From NCBI GenBank assembly GCA_001414345.1, contig LLCB01000058.1, positions 124,001 through 188,000 of the forward strand: a stretch of 64,000 nt of DNA. Reading direction: 5' to 3'. The position numbers and the translations under genes are program-made. Positions 35,508 to 46,769 of the stretch are shown here, one piece after another (the stretch's first letter is position 1; each line of letters starts with the position of its first letter). The notes beneath the pieces are model-generated. The model ran no database searches. It was not told the DNA's origin and saw nothing but the letters and a program-made list of their open reading frames with translations. The DNA comes from Hymenoscyphus infarciens. Its lineage: Eukaryota; Ascomycota; Leotiomycetes; Helotiales; Helotiaceae.

Positions 35508-36373
35508 ATGGATTCGATTGAGCCTGAACAAACCCCTTTTGCGGCTGTGAGCGCGCATACCTCGAGAATTACACGGGTGAGTTTGGATATTCCCTGGTGG
35601 TGATATAGACGGATTGATGTGGTGGGATGGATTTTAAAGATGGATTGCTGATGGGATGGGTGTGATAGCAATATCAAGCATGGCTCGATAAGTCAACGCC
35701 TTATGTTACATACAGATGGATCGGAACCTTCTCCCTCCTCGTTCTCTTCTTCATCAGAATATTCGTCGCTCAAGGATGGTATATTGGTACGTCATCTCTC
35801 CCCTCTTTCCCCTCTTCTCCCCCCTTTATTTCTCAGCTAACAAATCGCAAGTCGCATACTCCCTAGGAATCTACCTCCTAAACCTCTTCCTCGCCTTCCT
35901 CCAACCTAAATTCGACCCCTCCAACGAGGCCATAGACGCCGACATGGAAGATGGTTCCATCGGTGGACTCCCCACGAAACAAGACGAGGAGTTCCGTCCT
36001 TTCATTCGACGACTTCCCGAGTTCAAGTTTTGGGAGAGTGCGACGCGGGCGATTACTATTGGGTTTGCTTGTACTTGGTTTGTGATCTTTGATGTGCCGG
36101 TTTTCTGGCCGGTGTTGGTGGTTTATTGGTTGATTCTATTTACTTTGACGAGTGAGTTACCATTTTCTTTATTTTCTGAGAGTGATTTTTGGAGGTGGGG
36201 GGGACATAAGAGATATATTAAAGACAACCTGTGGAGTTCAAATTGGGGAGTTATGAAAGGAGAATGCTAATGCGATTGTGATGATAGTGCGACGACAGAT
36301 CCAGCATATGATTAAATACCGCTACGTGCCTTTCACCTTCGGCAAGGCAAAATATAATAAGAACAGCTCCTAG
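35508..36373 (+). CDS. RER1: Rer1, Golgi-to-ER retrieval receptor
   Basis: Rer1 is a four-helix membrane protein of the early Golgi that returns escaped ER membrane proteins through COPI vesicles. Four exons are inferred: 35508-35576, 35669-35786, 35852-36151 and 36288-36373, giving 190 aa, the normal family length. The joins give ITRQYQAWLDKSTPYVTYRW, GWYIVAYSLGIYLLNLFLAF and FTLTMRRQIQHMIKYRYVPF. Membrane segments are at about residues 36-53, 62-82 and a pair between 125 and 160 (FACTWFVIFDVPVFWPVLVV). The family signature LQPKFDPSNEA and the FRPFIRRLPEFKFWESATRA segment are present. The C-terminus GKAKYNKNSS keeps the basic cytosolic tail. All introns are GT-AG. Confidence 0.95.
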
Positions 36374-38989
36374 AGGCTCCACCATCCACGAGCGCACGAC
36401 CAATTGAGGGAACTCGGGATATGAGGATGTCGATGATTCGATTGTGGGGATGAATGGAAAGAAGGACGGACCCAAACGCACCTGTACAAATACAAAAGTG
36501 GAAATTTCTTTCCGTGTAACATCAGAATATGCCATATTCGTGAATGGAAGAGAAAGAGACATGTATACATTGACCTACAGGCTTCTTTGGTCTTTTTTGA
36601 GGGCCGAAAAAGAGTCGCTGGGGGAAGGAATCGGGGTTTCTGGTTGGACTTGGGGGCAATACTCTTTAATGAAATGCTTTTTCTCGACTTTATGAGCATG
36701 AGGCTTGTCGTGTTCTGTTTTCCTCGTCTGGTAATTATAACTTCCTGCAAGGGGGTTGTCCCAGTGGCGCGCCCTTTGGATTAATATACTAAGTCTCAGT
36801 AGATATCTAAATCAAGCAGCTTGCGTAGCTTGGGTTACAGTCCCTAAACACACTCTTGTTTTTTTAACTTGTATTTATTTTGCCGCCCCTTTTTTGCTTA
36901 ACCCGGTGGAGTATTAAAGTCTACAGAGCTACCCTCAAACTCCTTCGGTAAATTCATAATTATTCACTGTTGCGAGGAAATTCATATTATTCCTTGATTA
37001 ACCTCCAACCTTTCCACTCCAAATATCCCACACTTATTGTGACAGATGGTATTCTACCTGGTGAAAGTCCCTACGACATAATGGTGAATCACTTTTGGAC
37101 TCCCATGGTGCCAAGTCCAAGAACTTGACTTGAAGCATTTAGAACACCTACGCATCCCCTCCTATCCAACAGAGGTCAACCTTCAACAACTGTACCGGCT
37201 ATCAGCTAATAATAATATAGTCACCATGAAAGCAGCCATTATGAGTTTTCTCCCTATGAAAAAGAAGGAACCAAGCAAGAATACTCCCACATTTAGACCC
37301 GAAGGCTCGATTCATTTTTTTCAAATGCCTACCGAAGGAGTTGAGAGTTATGATCGTGGGTGTTCTTTGCGTTTTTCTTCCGTTTGTCTTTTCAGGCCGT
37401 TGCAGAGAGGCTTTGCTCCCGGGCGATACTTCTAGAAATGACCATATGGACGTCGAGATCTTTTCCAGTGGAGTTAGGCTGTCCCACACCCATACATTCT
37501 CAAACAACCTACCCTTCGATATTGGCCGACCAACTGCACACCTTACATCGACGCACCCATTGCGTTCCCAAAAGCCCGTGGAAAGAGAGTACACGCAATA
37601 CTCCACACTTACAAAGAGTTTAGAGAGGATTTTTCACATCGAGTTGGTATTGTCAAGAAGTAGCCAACATACGAGTTCATTACAGGGAAATGTTACGATG
37701 AATCACCTTCTCTATGCGAAGAGGATTTCAAACCCTTGTTTTCGTTTGAGTAGGCTGCTCTTTGAGTTCTTGATATAGGTAGGTAGGTACGGTTGTTAAG
37801 TGTAAAATCTCCACGATAAACTTTTACCCAGGCTTAGTTAGGGACGAACAACCTGGAATTACTCCTCTTTATAACAGAAATGATGCTCAATCGCTTCACA
37901 AAATTTAAAATTATATTTATTACTTACATGCAACTCACAGAGATGACCGACCCTCAAGTTCTAGCAAAGCTCCCTTCGTGCCGTCTCCTAGTAAGATTTG
38001 GCATTTGTGGGTACGCCATGGGTCAGACCACTTTGCACGCTTCAGATTTCTAAAGGCGAACCGTTGTGTTAAAACTTCCACGAGTCTAACGAAATGAGGG
38101 AGCGAAGTGGTCCTGGGAGAGAAGCGGGACTTTTTATTTATTGGGTTGACAGCAGATATTGGGGGATTGTTGACGGGGTTTCAATTGGGGCCAAGATGAC
38201 GTTTGATTATGCGGAATGTTCGCTTCTCCTGGAAGAGATCATCAGGATCAGTGTCCTTGAAATATAGTCCAGAGTTACTCAGAGTGAGGCAGGGTAGAAA
38301 ATAGTAGAGTGGAAACTAGGTACTGAATCCATTCTACCTATCTAACGCAGCTATCGCACGTAAGCTTGTTATGATCCCTTGAAGTGAAATAGGGTTGGTT
38401 ATTGAGGCAAAGAATTGTGAGCTTCTTTTCAGAAAGTGCAACTCGAATTTGGAGAATTTCGCCCTTCCATCTCCCTTTCAGAGGGCTTCAACACTACTCT
38501 AACAATTCCACTTATACCTCTTTTCATAAGACGAAAGTGTCTGGGTAACCAGATGTCATTCTAGAGGTGTTGTGTTATTAAAAATTGGAAAGAAATGAAT
38601 ACCCGAATCTGTGAAAGACGGTTGGGGTTTTAGGGTTGTTTATGAAATACTAGAGTATTGTCGTCTTCACTACTTCCTTTCTTACCTGATCCCGCTCTCT
38701 GAAACTTCAACAGCATTATCACAGGCACGGAGTGGAAGAGAACTTGGGAATTAACCCTTTTTTTCTTGGAGTGCTTAAGAGGATGCGAAGTAGCGAATAA
38801 GTGAGCATACTATTTGTGGGTAGTCTACCATTAGCAAGATTTCGAACTTTTGAACTGATCTATAGCTTTTCTGAGCCTGGCAATTGCTGCGATTCGTCAA
38901 CGTGTTTGGGGATGTAGTGGTAACGTGCACCAACTCCGTCTTTCTATACAAGTACTTATATTCTACCGCCCCGGTCAGAAAGACACAGT

Positions 38990-39960
38990 TTTGTTATAAT
39001 ATCGTACATCTACTTGAAATCGATTATTCTACTGAATTATTAACGGTAATTAATATAAATGCCACCTTTTTAATTGAAAAGAACAGAAATACTATCTAAT
39101 TAATACTATTTAGACTTAATTACCACTTCTATATCGAAGCTCTATGTAAAATAAAAAATGTATATTAGTTTTTATTTTTATTTTAGTAAACCTAAAAAAG
39201 GTAGTATATCTATTAGTAGCAAAAGATTAGTATCTATATTAGTAAAATAGTTATATATCTATTAGATACTATTCGCTAACGTTTATCTAGAGCTAGTAAA
39301 AAGTAAATAAACTTCTCTAAAGAACTTAAAGTCGTAAACAAGTGTATTAGATATACTACTACTAAAACCGTCGATATCTAGCTTATAAAATATAACGTAG
39401 ATATTTCTTAATATTTTTTTTTAATAAACGTTTTACTAATATAAGTACTATCTTTTGCTATTTACGAAAGCTCTTTTTACTAACAGTCTATTTAGCTTAT
39501 ATAAGAAAAATATTATAAATTTTTTTTCCTAGAGATTTAATAAAGCGAGTCTAGTAGCGAATTTACTAATAAATTCACTACGAATTAGTCTATCTAGAGA
39601 ATATAATAGGTTTTACTATTAAAACTACCACTTTTTACTTATTATCGATTTCGTAGTGAAAGTACTCTTAGAGAAATAAGTAGCGTAAAAGGAGTATTTA
39701 AAAAAAATAATTAGATAGCATTTCTATCTTTTTTATATAAAAATATAGTCTTTATATTAATAACCAAATTATTAATTAATATCTATACTAGTTATAAAGT
39801 AAGAGTATTAATAAATAGTTTAAATAGATTACTACGCACTCGATCTTTGTCTTAAGCAACTAAATTCAAAATATATAAAGTATTTATAAAGAATAAAGCT
39901 CTAATCTTATATACTCGTTTTGTTGTTAAAGAAAAGATGTTATTGAAGATGTTGTTTAGA
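38990..39960. repeat. AT-rich RIP-like block
   Basis: About 1 kb of extreme AT content, dominated by TA-containing words (TATTA, CTAT, TAGTA) and flanked on both sides by normal composition. There is no open frame. I could not identify terminal repeats. The texture matches the interior of the TIR element at 8909-9830, so it is most likely a RIP-destroyed transposon whose ends are no longer visible. Confidence 0.6.
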
Positions 39961-41466
39961 TATAGCAGAGTTGACTAGCTCTCGTAAGCTAGCAAAAGTC
40001 GGCGAGTACTCTCTCAATCCTGTACTTCTACCTTCGTCTTCTGCTAGAATATATCAGATATGTCCTACTTAATTTGCAAGAAAGAGATAGAAAGAGTAAC
40101 TTCTACGAGGGTTGGCTGTTTAAATTAAGACTCAAGGTTTGGGCAGTTCTAAGTATATATGTATGCCTAGTTCAAATTGTTCTCCTACTTCACGAGAGAG
40201 CTTTGACATATCTGTCTGCTACACATGTGTACGCGTCAAGCCTTAGTTAGCCCTTCTCTCCAGTTTTTTTTCCGGGGAAAATCTAGCGATGTTCTGACAT
40301 GTTAGATCACTCACTGGTTGAAAACGGCTCGGGTGAAGGTTATCCGTTCAGATTTAGGGGGGAAACTAAGTCGCCTAAGGCACGTGGCGGAGTGGGTGAG
40401 GCAGGTCCGAGCGATTAGTGTATTCGTTGCGTTCTGGGTGGGATTGTTCCCAGCTAAGGAGCTGTTGGCGTTTGTCTGGATTTGGCGGCAGGCTAGTACG
40501 CGGGAGAGGGTTAGTCTGGACTCTTTGGGGTGTTGGAATGGAATAGGTAGTGCGGAGGTGACAAGTTGCGATAGTTACATAGTCTGTTCGCGGCCAAGAG
40601 GTTGTCATCTGTCAGGTCATTCTAGTGTGAGCGGGAGGGTTAGTATGCCCCTTGTGTTGTTTCTAGGCTCTTTGGGTCGTGGAGGCGGGATCTTTGAGGG
40701 GAAATATCGTATGTTTTTCTTTTGGTCAGTGGCTAGTTCTTGAATTGAGAATACTAAGTTGGTTTATGACGCTCTCTTAAAACCTCTTTCTCCGCTAAAG
40801 AATAAGATGCAAAAGATAGATTTGATCGAGCGGAAATGGATCCTGAAATGTTAGTTGCGTGTCAAACATATCTAGAGGAGTTGGTGTTAATGCCTCAAAC
40901 TCGCCTACCTCTATTCGGGGGGATTATTGTCAAGCTTTGTTTGAAGGGGTTGAAGATTTCTTCGTGCCTCAATCCCATGTCTCCGTTGCTTTTTGTGCAT
41001 CTCCTTACTAAATACGACACGTTGCTATGACCCCTTGAGTGTTTTTTTCCGTGGGTCGGTAGGGGAAGATCTTCTAGTGCGGTATTACTGTTTGCTGACT
41101 GTAGGGCCGCTTAACTTAAATTTCCTGGTAAAATAACTTCTGTTATCCACCAAGACGACTTTACTCCGTACGGAAGGCATAAAATGAAGAGGGCGCTATG
41201 GAAGATGCGTGGAGTTGTCATAAACGAGGTCAAGCAAGAAAATTTGCATCAAAATTTCTCATCAACTTGACGAGATCAAGAGACTCTGCCAACTTGCTTC
41301 CTTCCGTATCAACTTGCTAATATCAAATTTGTTCAATGTATGCCGGGGAAAAAGAGTTTCAGCCGCAAAAACAGTAGACTCTTGAAATAGACTTTCGACT
41401 TTCAGGAGAACTCCTTTTCCCACTACCCGTTATTGCGCGTTCACACCCCACTCCCAGCAACAGAGT

Positions 41467-41684
41467 TCTCCCGGTGGACAGCTAAGGTAGCACCACAACT
41501 TAGCGTTCCTGTTAACCTCGCGACGTATAATTTAACAACAACTAATCGTGAAAGTATAACAAAAATATGAGTAGATGCGCGAGATTTAAATTTAGTCTGA
41601 ATATAAGTGTCAAAAGTTTTTTATCTTATTTGCGAGTTCTCGTAAAATGAAATAATGCTGCCACTTATTCTGTCCACCGGGAGA
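41467..41684. mobile_element. MITE-like element with 15-bp TIRs
   Basis: TCTCCCGGTGGACAG at 41467-41481 is exactly mirrored by its reverse complement at 41670-41684. Weaker similarity extends inward for about 12 bp more (AAGGTAGCACCAC against AAGTGGCAGCATT). The total is 218 bp, with an AT-rich, non-coding core. No clear target duplication is seen. Confidence 0.6.
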
Positions 41685-43471
41685 GGAGAGTCCAACAGGC
41701 GAAATCTTTTCAAAACCAAGCAGTGACCAATTTCGTTCCATAAAGAACCAGGACCAATGGAAGAAAGTGGATCTCGATCGCCCAGGCACAGGACGAAAGC
41801 GTACCAAGCTCCGATATTTCATGATCTGGTGAGACAACTGCTCCGGAGATTTACGAAGACACTCGTCGATCGAAGACGACATCAAAGTTCAATAACACAC
41901 GCGGCAGCTCTTGCTCCCCTTGTTGAAAGGAGGCATGGCAAATTCGGATTTGGTATAGTCTTGGTGTTGTTTGATATGCTGGTTTTCTTGCCTGTTTTGA
42001 GGAAAGGGGTGATAAGGTCCATCGCGACTTTTTCGATGGTGTGTTTCAAACCATCGTGAGATCAACAAGGCTGGCGATGGCAGTTGAGGCTTCACCCTCC
42101 GTACTCGTAATGTGGTATCCGAGGGGAAGAGGTTCGTTGCGGAGCTCGTGTGACTTGTCTGAAAGGACTCCATGGGGAAAGAATAGTGGGAACCTTGGAA
42201 GGAGAGAAAACTTCTGTTGATTGCCTTTTTTATTTCAGTGAGGCGAATGAAGCAATCCAAACATTATACAAGACAATAAAAGGATGAGATGAAAAAAAGA
42301 CGAGAAAATAGATGACGGGTGGCAGTGCTTCCGAGCTCCCGTCGTTGAACATCAATAGCCGAGGAGACTTACTTACACGTGACTAACCCCCTTGTTCCAC
42401 TTGGTGCGGTGCGTTACCCTCTCGGGTCTGAAACCGGGCTCCGCTTCTCTAGCCACCCGACAACCAGCGGACAACAACAATTGCAACCCCACAACACTTG
42501 AAAGACTTGGGATTGGGTTGTGCTGTCCGTAAGTACTCGTACTGTAGTACGTACAGTATTTTGGACGAACTCTTCTTTCCATGGGCCCCAATTAGTCAGT
42601 GCATAGAGTTTGAGATCTCACCCAGCTACTGTAAGTAAGCTAAGCTTTGAAGATCAGTCAGATCATAGATGACAACAATTCCCCTCCAACTCTTTGACCC
42701 AATCTGCTGACTTTTCCATCATGCGCGCTCTAGTCTCTCATTCCCGACGGAGACAATTGATTGGAACGAAGTGGAAGTCATCTTTCAGCCTGCCGTGCCT
42801 GCAAAATTACCCACCTACGGAGTAGGCACTGTGCTCCGTAACCCTCCCGTCCCCGCACGCTTTGCACGCTTTGTGCACGCTTTGCACGACTCGAAATGGC
42901 GTGCTGTGGAGGCAATGCGTCAAACTGTCTGTTGAACTTGTCGACGATCGCTTCCATTCAAACTCGGAGCCTTCCCCGATTTTCTTTTAGCCTCTGGCAC
43001 TTGGAATCATTCGACCGATTGAGGAGATTCTCCTCCTCCTTTCCAACTTCCAAGAGATGGTTCCTGGGCTAGTGCCTGTCCATTTCTCGTCCGGTTCGAG
43101 CTCCACTTGTCCCTATCCGTCTGGTCCCTCGCAAGTCAGGCACACGGCACGTTCCCAGCGACCCTGATGCTGGTGATGTTGTGGGCACTACTGTTTGGCA
43201 GTTTCATGATTGGAAGAAAGCTCAGGAACCCCACCATGGCAGTTCCATTGAGTGATGGATATCCCCTGGTAGATGGAAATCTAGATACTGTACAGACTAC
43301 AGACTCGTTGGTCACTGCTAGTAAGTAAACGAGCACTACCTTCCCTCTGTCCATCTTTTCATATAACCCTCGTTTCCCGCTCTCTGGTTGGAAATATTGT
43401 TTTGGGGTGTCGGATATCCACAGTTTGCTCCTCTTCGACGGCGTCAACAACAACAACGGGAGTCAAGCATC

Positions 43472-45278
43472 ATGGCGGAGAATAGAGGACCACAGGTTGA
43501 GGGTGTTGCCATTCTTTTCCTGATTTTAACATGGACTTTTGTCGGCATGAGATGTTATGTACGGGCGGTGATGATTAAAGGGTTTGGGATGGATGATTGG
43601 CTGGCAGTAGCTTCGTTGGTACGTTCTTCTCGTTGTACTGTCTGTCTATGTTTCAGTCCAAGACTGCTGGAATCATACGTCCGACCTCGCTTTACCCCGG
43701 ATGCATCATAAGGCTTTTGATGCTCTCAAAGCCGATGATTTTGCGAACATCTTCACACTCTGTCCCAACCTTTTGGTTTGGCCCACAAAACTGACTTTTA
43801 CCCCAACATAGATCTTCTTCACCATTTATTGCACATTTGTATTGTTAGGGGTATGTTCTTCGTTCGAAAGCAATTGACATTGAAAAAACGTCGTCGAGTA
43901 TGTATTGTACTGATACGCAAATTAGGTCAGTAAAGGCACAGGACAACATCTAGTCGACCTACCGCCATCGAACATTCCAATTGCTGTAAAGGCAAGTCAT
44001 ACTCTCTACCCGTTTCTCCTTCGACGCATGCTAATACCAGTATAGTGGTGGTGGTGTTGCGAACTTGCCTATGTCGCTTGCACGGCTTTTCTCAAACTTT
44101 CCATCGGAATTTTCTTATTGAGAATCTGTGTGGCAAGACCCCAACGACTCGCGATATGGACTGTTTCCGTGATGACTGCTTTGTACAGCATCTTCTATTT
44201 TTTTGTACTTGCCTTTCAGTGCAACCCATCAGAATACTTCTGGACACAATATCTCGGGGCTAAAGGGACATGTCTTGACTCCAGCTGGGTTGTCATCACC
44301 ACTTATACACACGGTGCCGTTTCTGTGCTATCAGATGTAAGAATATACTTCCAGCCTTGAACGAATAAGCTAACGTGGTGCAGTGGACTCTGGGCATCCT
44401 TCCCGTATTCCTTCTCTGGGATCTCCAAATGAATGTCAGAACCAAGATCATGATTGGCTTCATTCTAAGTCTGGGCGCTGTGTAAGCATGCAATTTCTAA
44501 GGTTTCCAACACAAACTAATAGATATTGATAGCGGTTCCACCGCCACAATCGTTCGACTTCCATATATTCAACAACTGGGACTCAAGGACTTCCTCTTCG
44601 CAACAACCGATGTGTAAGTACTGAGCATCAATATTTTCAAGCCAGCTGTCACTCAAGTCAACCCACCTAACACTTCAAAACAGCGCAATCTGGTCCACAG
44701 TCGAACCGGGCATGGGCCTGACCGCCTCCGCAATGGCATGCCTCCGCCCCCTCTTCAACGACTTCTTCTCGCGCTCCCGCCTCTTCGGTGGTTCAACGCC
44801 CGCAGGCACCTTAGGTCGCACAACAGGGCAATGGGGCGGAACGCCTCGACAACACCAACACATCCACAGCGGCTCAACGACCGGTTTAACTTCCTCCGGA
44901 AAAGACGACGCAAATGAAGACGTAGAATTAGGATACAAACTTCGAAACGACATCCCAAAAGGCAGTAAAAACTTGGGCATGACAACCACCGTTGTTGCGA
45001 ATCCAGAGGAAGGGGGGAAAGCAACGTTGAAAAAGAATAAAGTGGGCAATAATATGAGATGGACGAACAGAAGTACTTCTTCTAGAGTGAGCGAGGAGTT
45101 GGGAAGGACAGGGAGTGCAGGGGGTGGGAGCGAGGATGCGCTGGAACCGGTACCCAAAGTCGATACTTATGTTCCAGGGCAGGGATGGGGTGTTACGAAG
45201 ACTACGTCTGTGAGGATTGGAGACGAGAGATATGGGAGCTCGGGTGGGGTAGGAGGGAAGGGGAGTGGGTTCATGTAA
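43472..45278 (+). CDS. Fungal rhodopsin-like seven-helix membrane protein (PTH11/SAT-type)
   Basis: An integral membrane protein of the large fungal rhodopsin-domain family; ligand and role are unknown, and some members are Pth11-like receptors. Seven exons are inferred: 43472-43618, 43812-43850, 43926-43991, 44046-44336, 44384-44481, 44533-44613 and 44684-45278, giving 438 aa. The family landmarks are ENRGPQVEGVAILFLIL, GFGMDDWLAVASL, VSKGTGQHLVDLPP, WWCCELAYVACTAFLKLSIG, a Cys pair around QCNPSEYFW...GTCLDSS, and the signature IWSTVEPGMGLTASAMACLRPL. The 170-residue cytosolic tail is Ser/Gly-rich. Intron 3 (43992-44045) appears to use a GC donor (AAGGCAAGT). A short upstream frame (MAVPLSDGYPLVDGNLDTVQ, ending at a GTAAGT at 43320) could be an additional first coding exon or a uORF. 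Confidence 0.82.
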
Positions 45279-46769
45279 GAGGGGTGGTTGAAAAGAACAG
45301 AAAATGTTTGTTGTGCTGTATAGGATCAATGTAATAAAATACTAATCTTGTGTTTGGAATTCGGGTTGAGGAGGTACGTGTTAGACCTTTGGACTGAGCT
45401 GGGGATTAGTGATATTCGCTCGTTTGGCTGGTTGGAGGCATCACTCTTATGTACTTTCTTTCTACTTGACGACAGTAACAAATGTCACAAATTTACGAAA
45501 GTCTTGGGAAGAACTTCTAGAAGGAGGGTTTGGAACTTCTGTCAACGCGAATTCTGGGTTACACGACCAAGTTCCCCCCCAATATTCTACGCTGTTTTAA
45601 CAACTGTGGGAAGGAAGCTTGATGTGAATTGAAACCGGGGTTTATCTCTTAGTAGGAACACAAATTTGGAGAGAGAAAACTGTAGGGGTAAGCAAAGATA
45701 ATACTCGACAGGGGCGGGGGAATCCTTCTGTTTGAAAACTCGGTACGATTAGATAGGTATTGGGAGGATGGTTCCTCTTTCAGGAGGAAGGTTTCGTAGA
45801 TGCTAATTTATTTTGGCACCTTGTTTTCTTTTTCTTTTTCTTTTTTTCTTTTTTTTTTTGGCGCGGTGGTCGAATGGATGTCAAGGGCCTTTGAAAGCAC
45901 AATTCTTTTCGACGGTACAATGAATTCATTCTTACCTTGGAGTTGTTAAGTAGGCTTTTATATGGCTTAAACAATACTTTACAAATTTCTCTGCTTTGAC
46001 GGAGACGATGAATGCTGGTTTGGGTACTGCTGGTAGTAATGGTCCACTTGCCAGGACCGGAATTTTCTGAGTTTTGATTCGATTGTTGGAGCACCTCTTT
46101 GGGGTTTTTCATGTTATGTAAGTCCCTATGCGCCAGCATCTCCCACAGATATGTCAACACATATGAAGTTCAGGCTTTGCCACTGAGAGTATGTAGAATC
46201 TGGTACTGCCAGAGTTTCTTGACCTGTGAGAAGACCTCACATGCCGCTTCCAAGGCATATGAGGTTGAGTTTCACGAAGTTATGGATAAATCTAGAACTT
46301 CACTGGATGCTTCAACGACACGAAGTATTGAATTTGCAAGCAGCCTAGGTCACCTGTCTACCAAAAAAAACAGGAATTATCGAAAGAGTTCCCTAGACCA
46401 TGTTTATCTTTTTAAGCGAAAGTCAAATATTAGCCGTGTAAGTGCAGCACTCAAAATCTTCACTCTTATGGCTTCAAAAAGAGGAGAAGTATGGAGAGCA
46501 TCAACGTTCAGGGGTAGTGCGGCTAAACTCATTATTTTTCACATCTGCAAGTCACAAGTCACCTGAGCGGGGAAACCTTGCCAAAACACCCCCCACGACA
46601 TTTTAATTCGTGGCAAATTCTCTTATGACATCGTAGAAGTTTGTCTGTAGTGGAGCTCAGGTACCCGAATAAACCTGGTCCTCACTAACACTAGTGGAGG
46701 TTCTCGACTTATATGTAGTTGGCATTCCTTCAAGTTGCAAAACTGGTTCACGGCCAACTACTGAGGAAA
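45279..46769. other. Intergenic region
   Basis: About 1.5 kb between two same-strand genes. It contains a T-rich tract (45822-45860). A 155-codon frame at 46099-46566 has no domain and is not called. The last about 100 bp would be the promoter and leader of the GH95 gene. Confidence 0.5.

Larger units (their letters stand above)
36374..43471. other. Seven-kilobase gene desert
   Basis: No gene is supportable. It contains a RIP-like AT-rich block (about 38990-39960), a 218-bp inverted-repeat element (41467-41684) and a GC-richer anonymous stretch (40318-40743) with a 141-codon frame lacking an ATG start and any recognisable domain. A CACGCTTTG minisatellite lies at about 42855-42890. The segment 43080-43330, just before the receptor gene, is discussed with that gene. 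Confidence 0.5.

Noticed and set aside
40318..40743. 141-codon frame in the gene desert
   Set aside because: Starts with TTG, has no recognisable domain or splice support, and the opposite strand is open as well.
45858..45900. tRNA-like text GCGCGGTGGTCGAATGG
   Set aside because: No matching acceptor stem, anticodon loop or T-loop follows.
46099..46566. 155-codon frame upstream of the GH95 gene
   Set aside because: Non-ATG start, no domain, no sign of conserved motifs; could be a decayed gene but not supportable.
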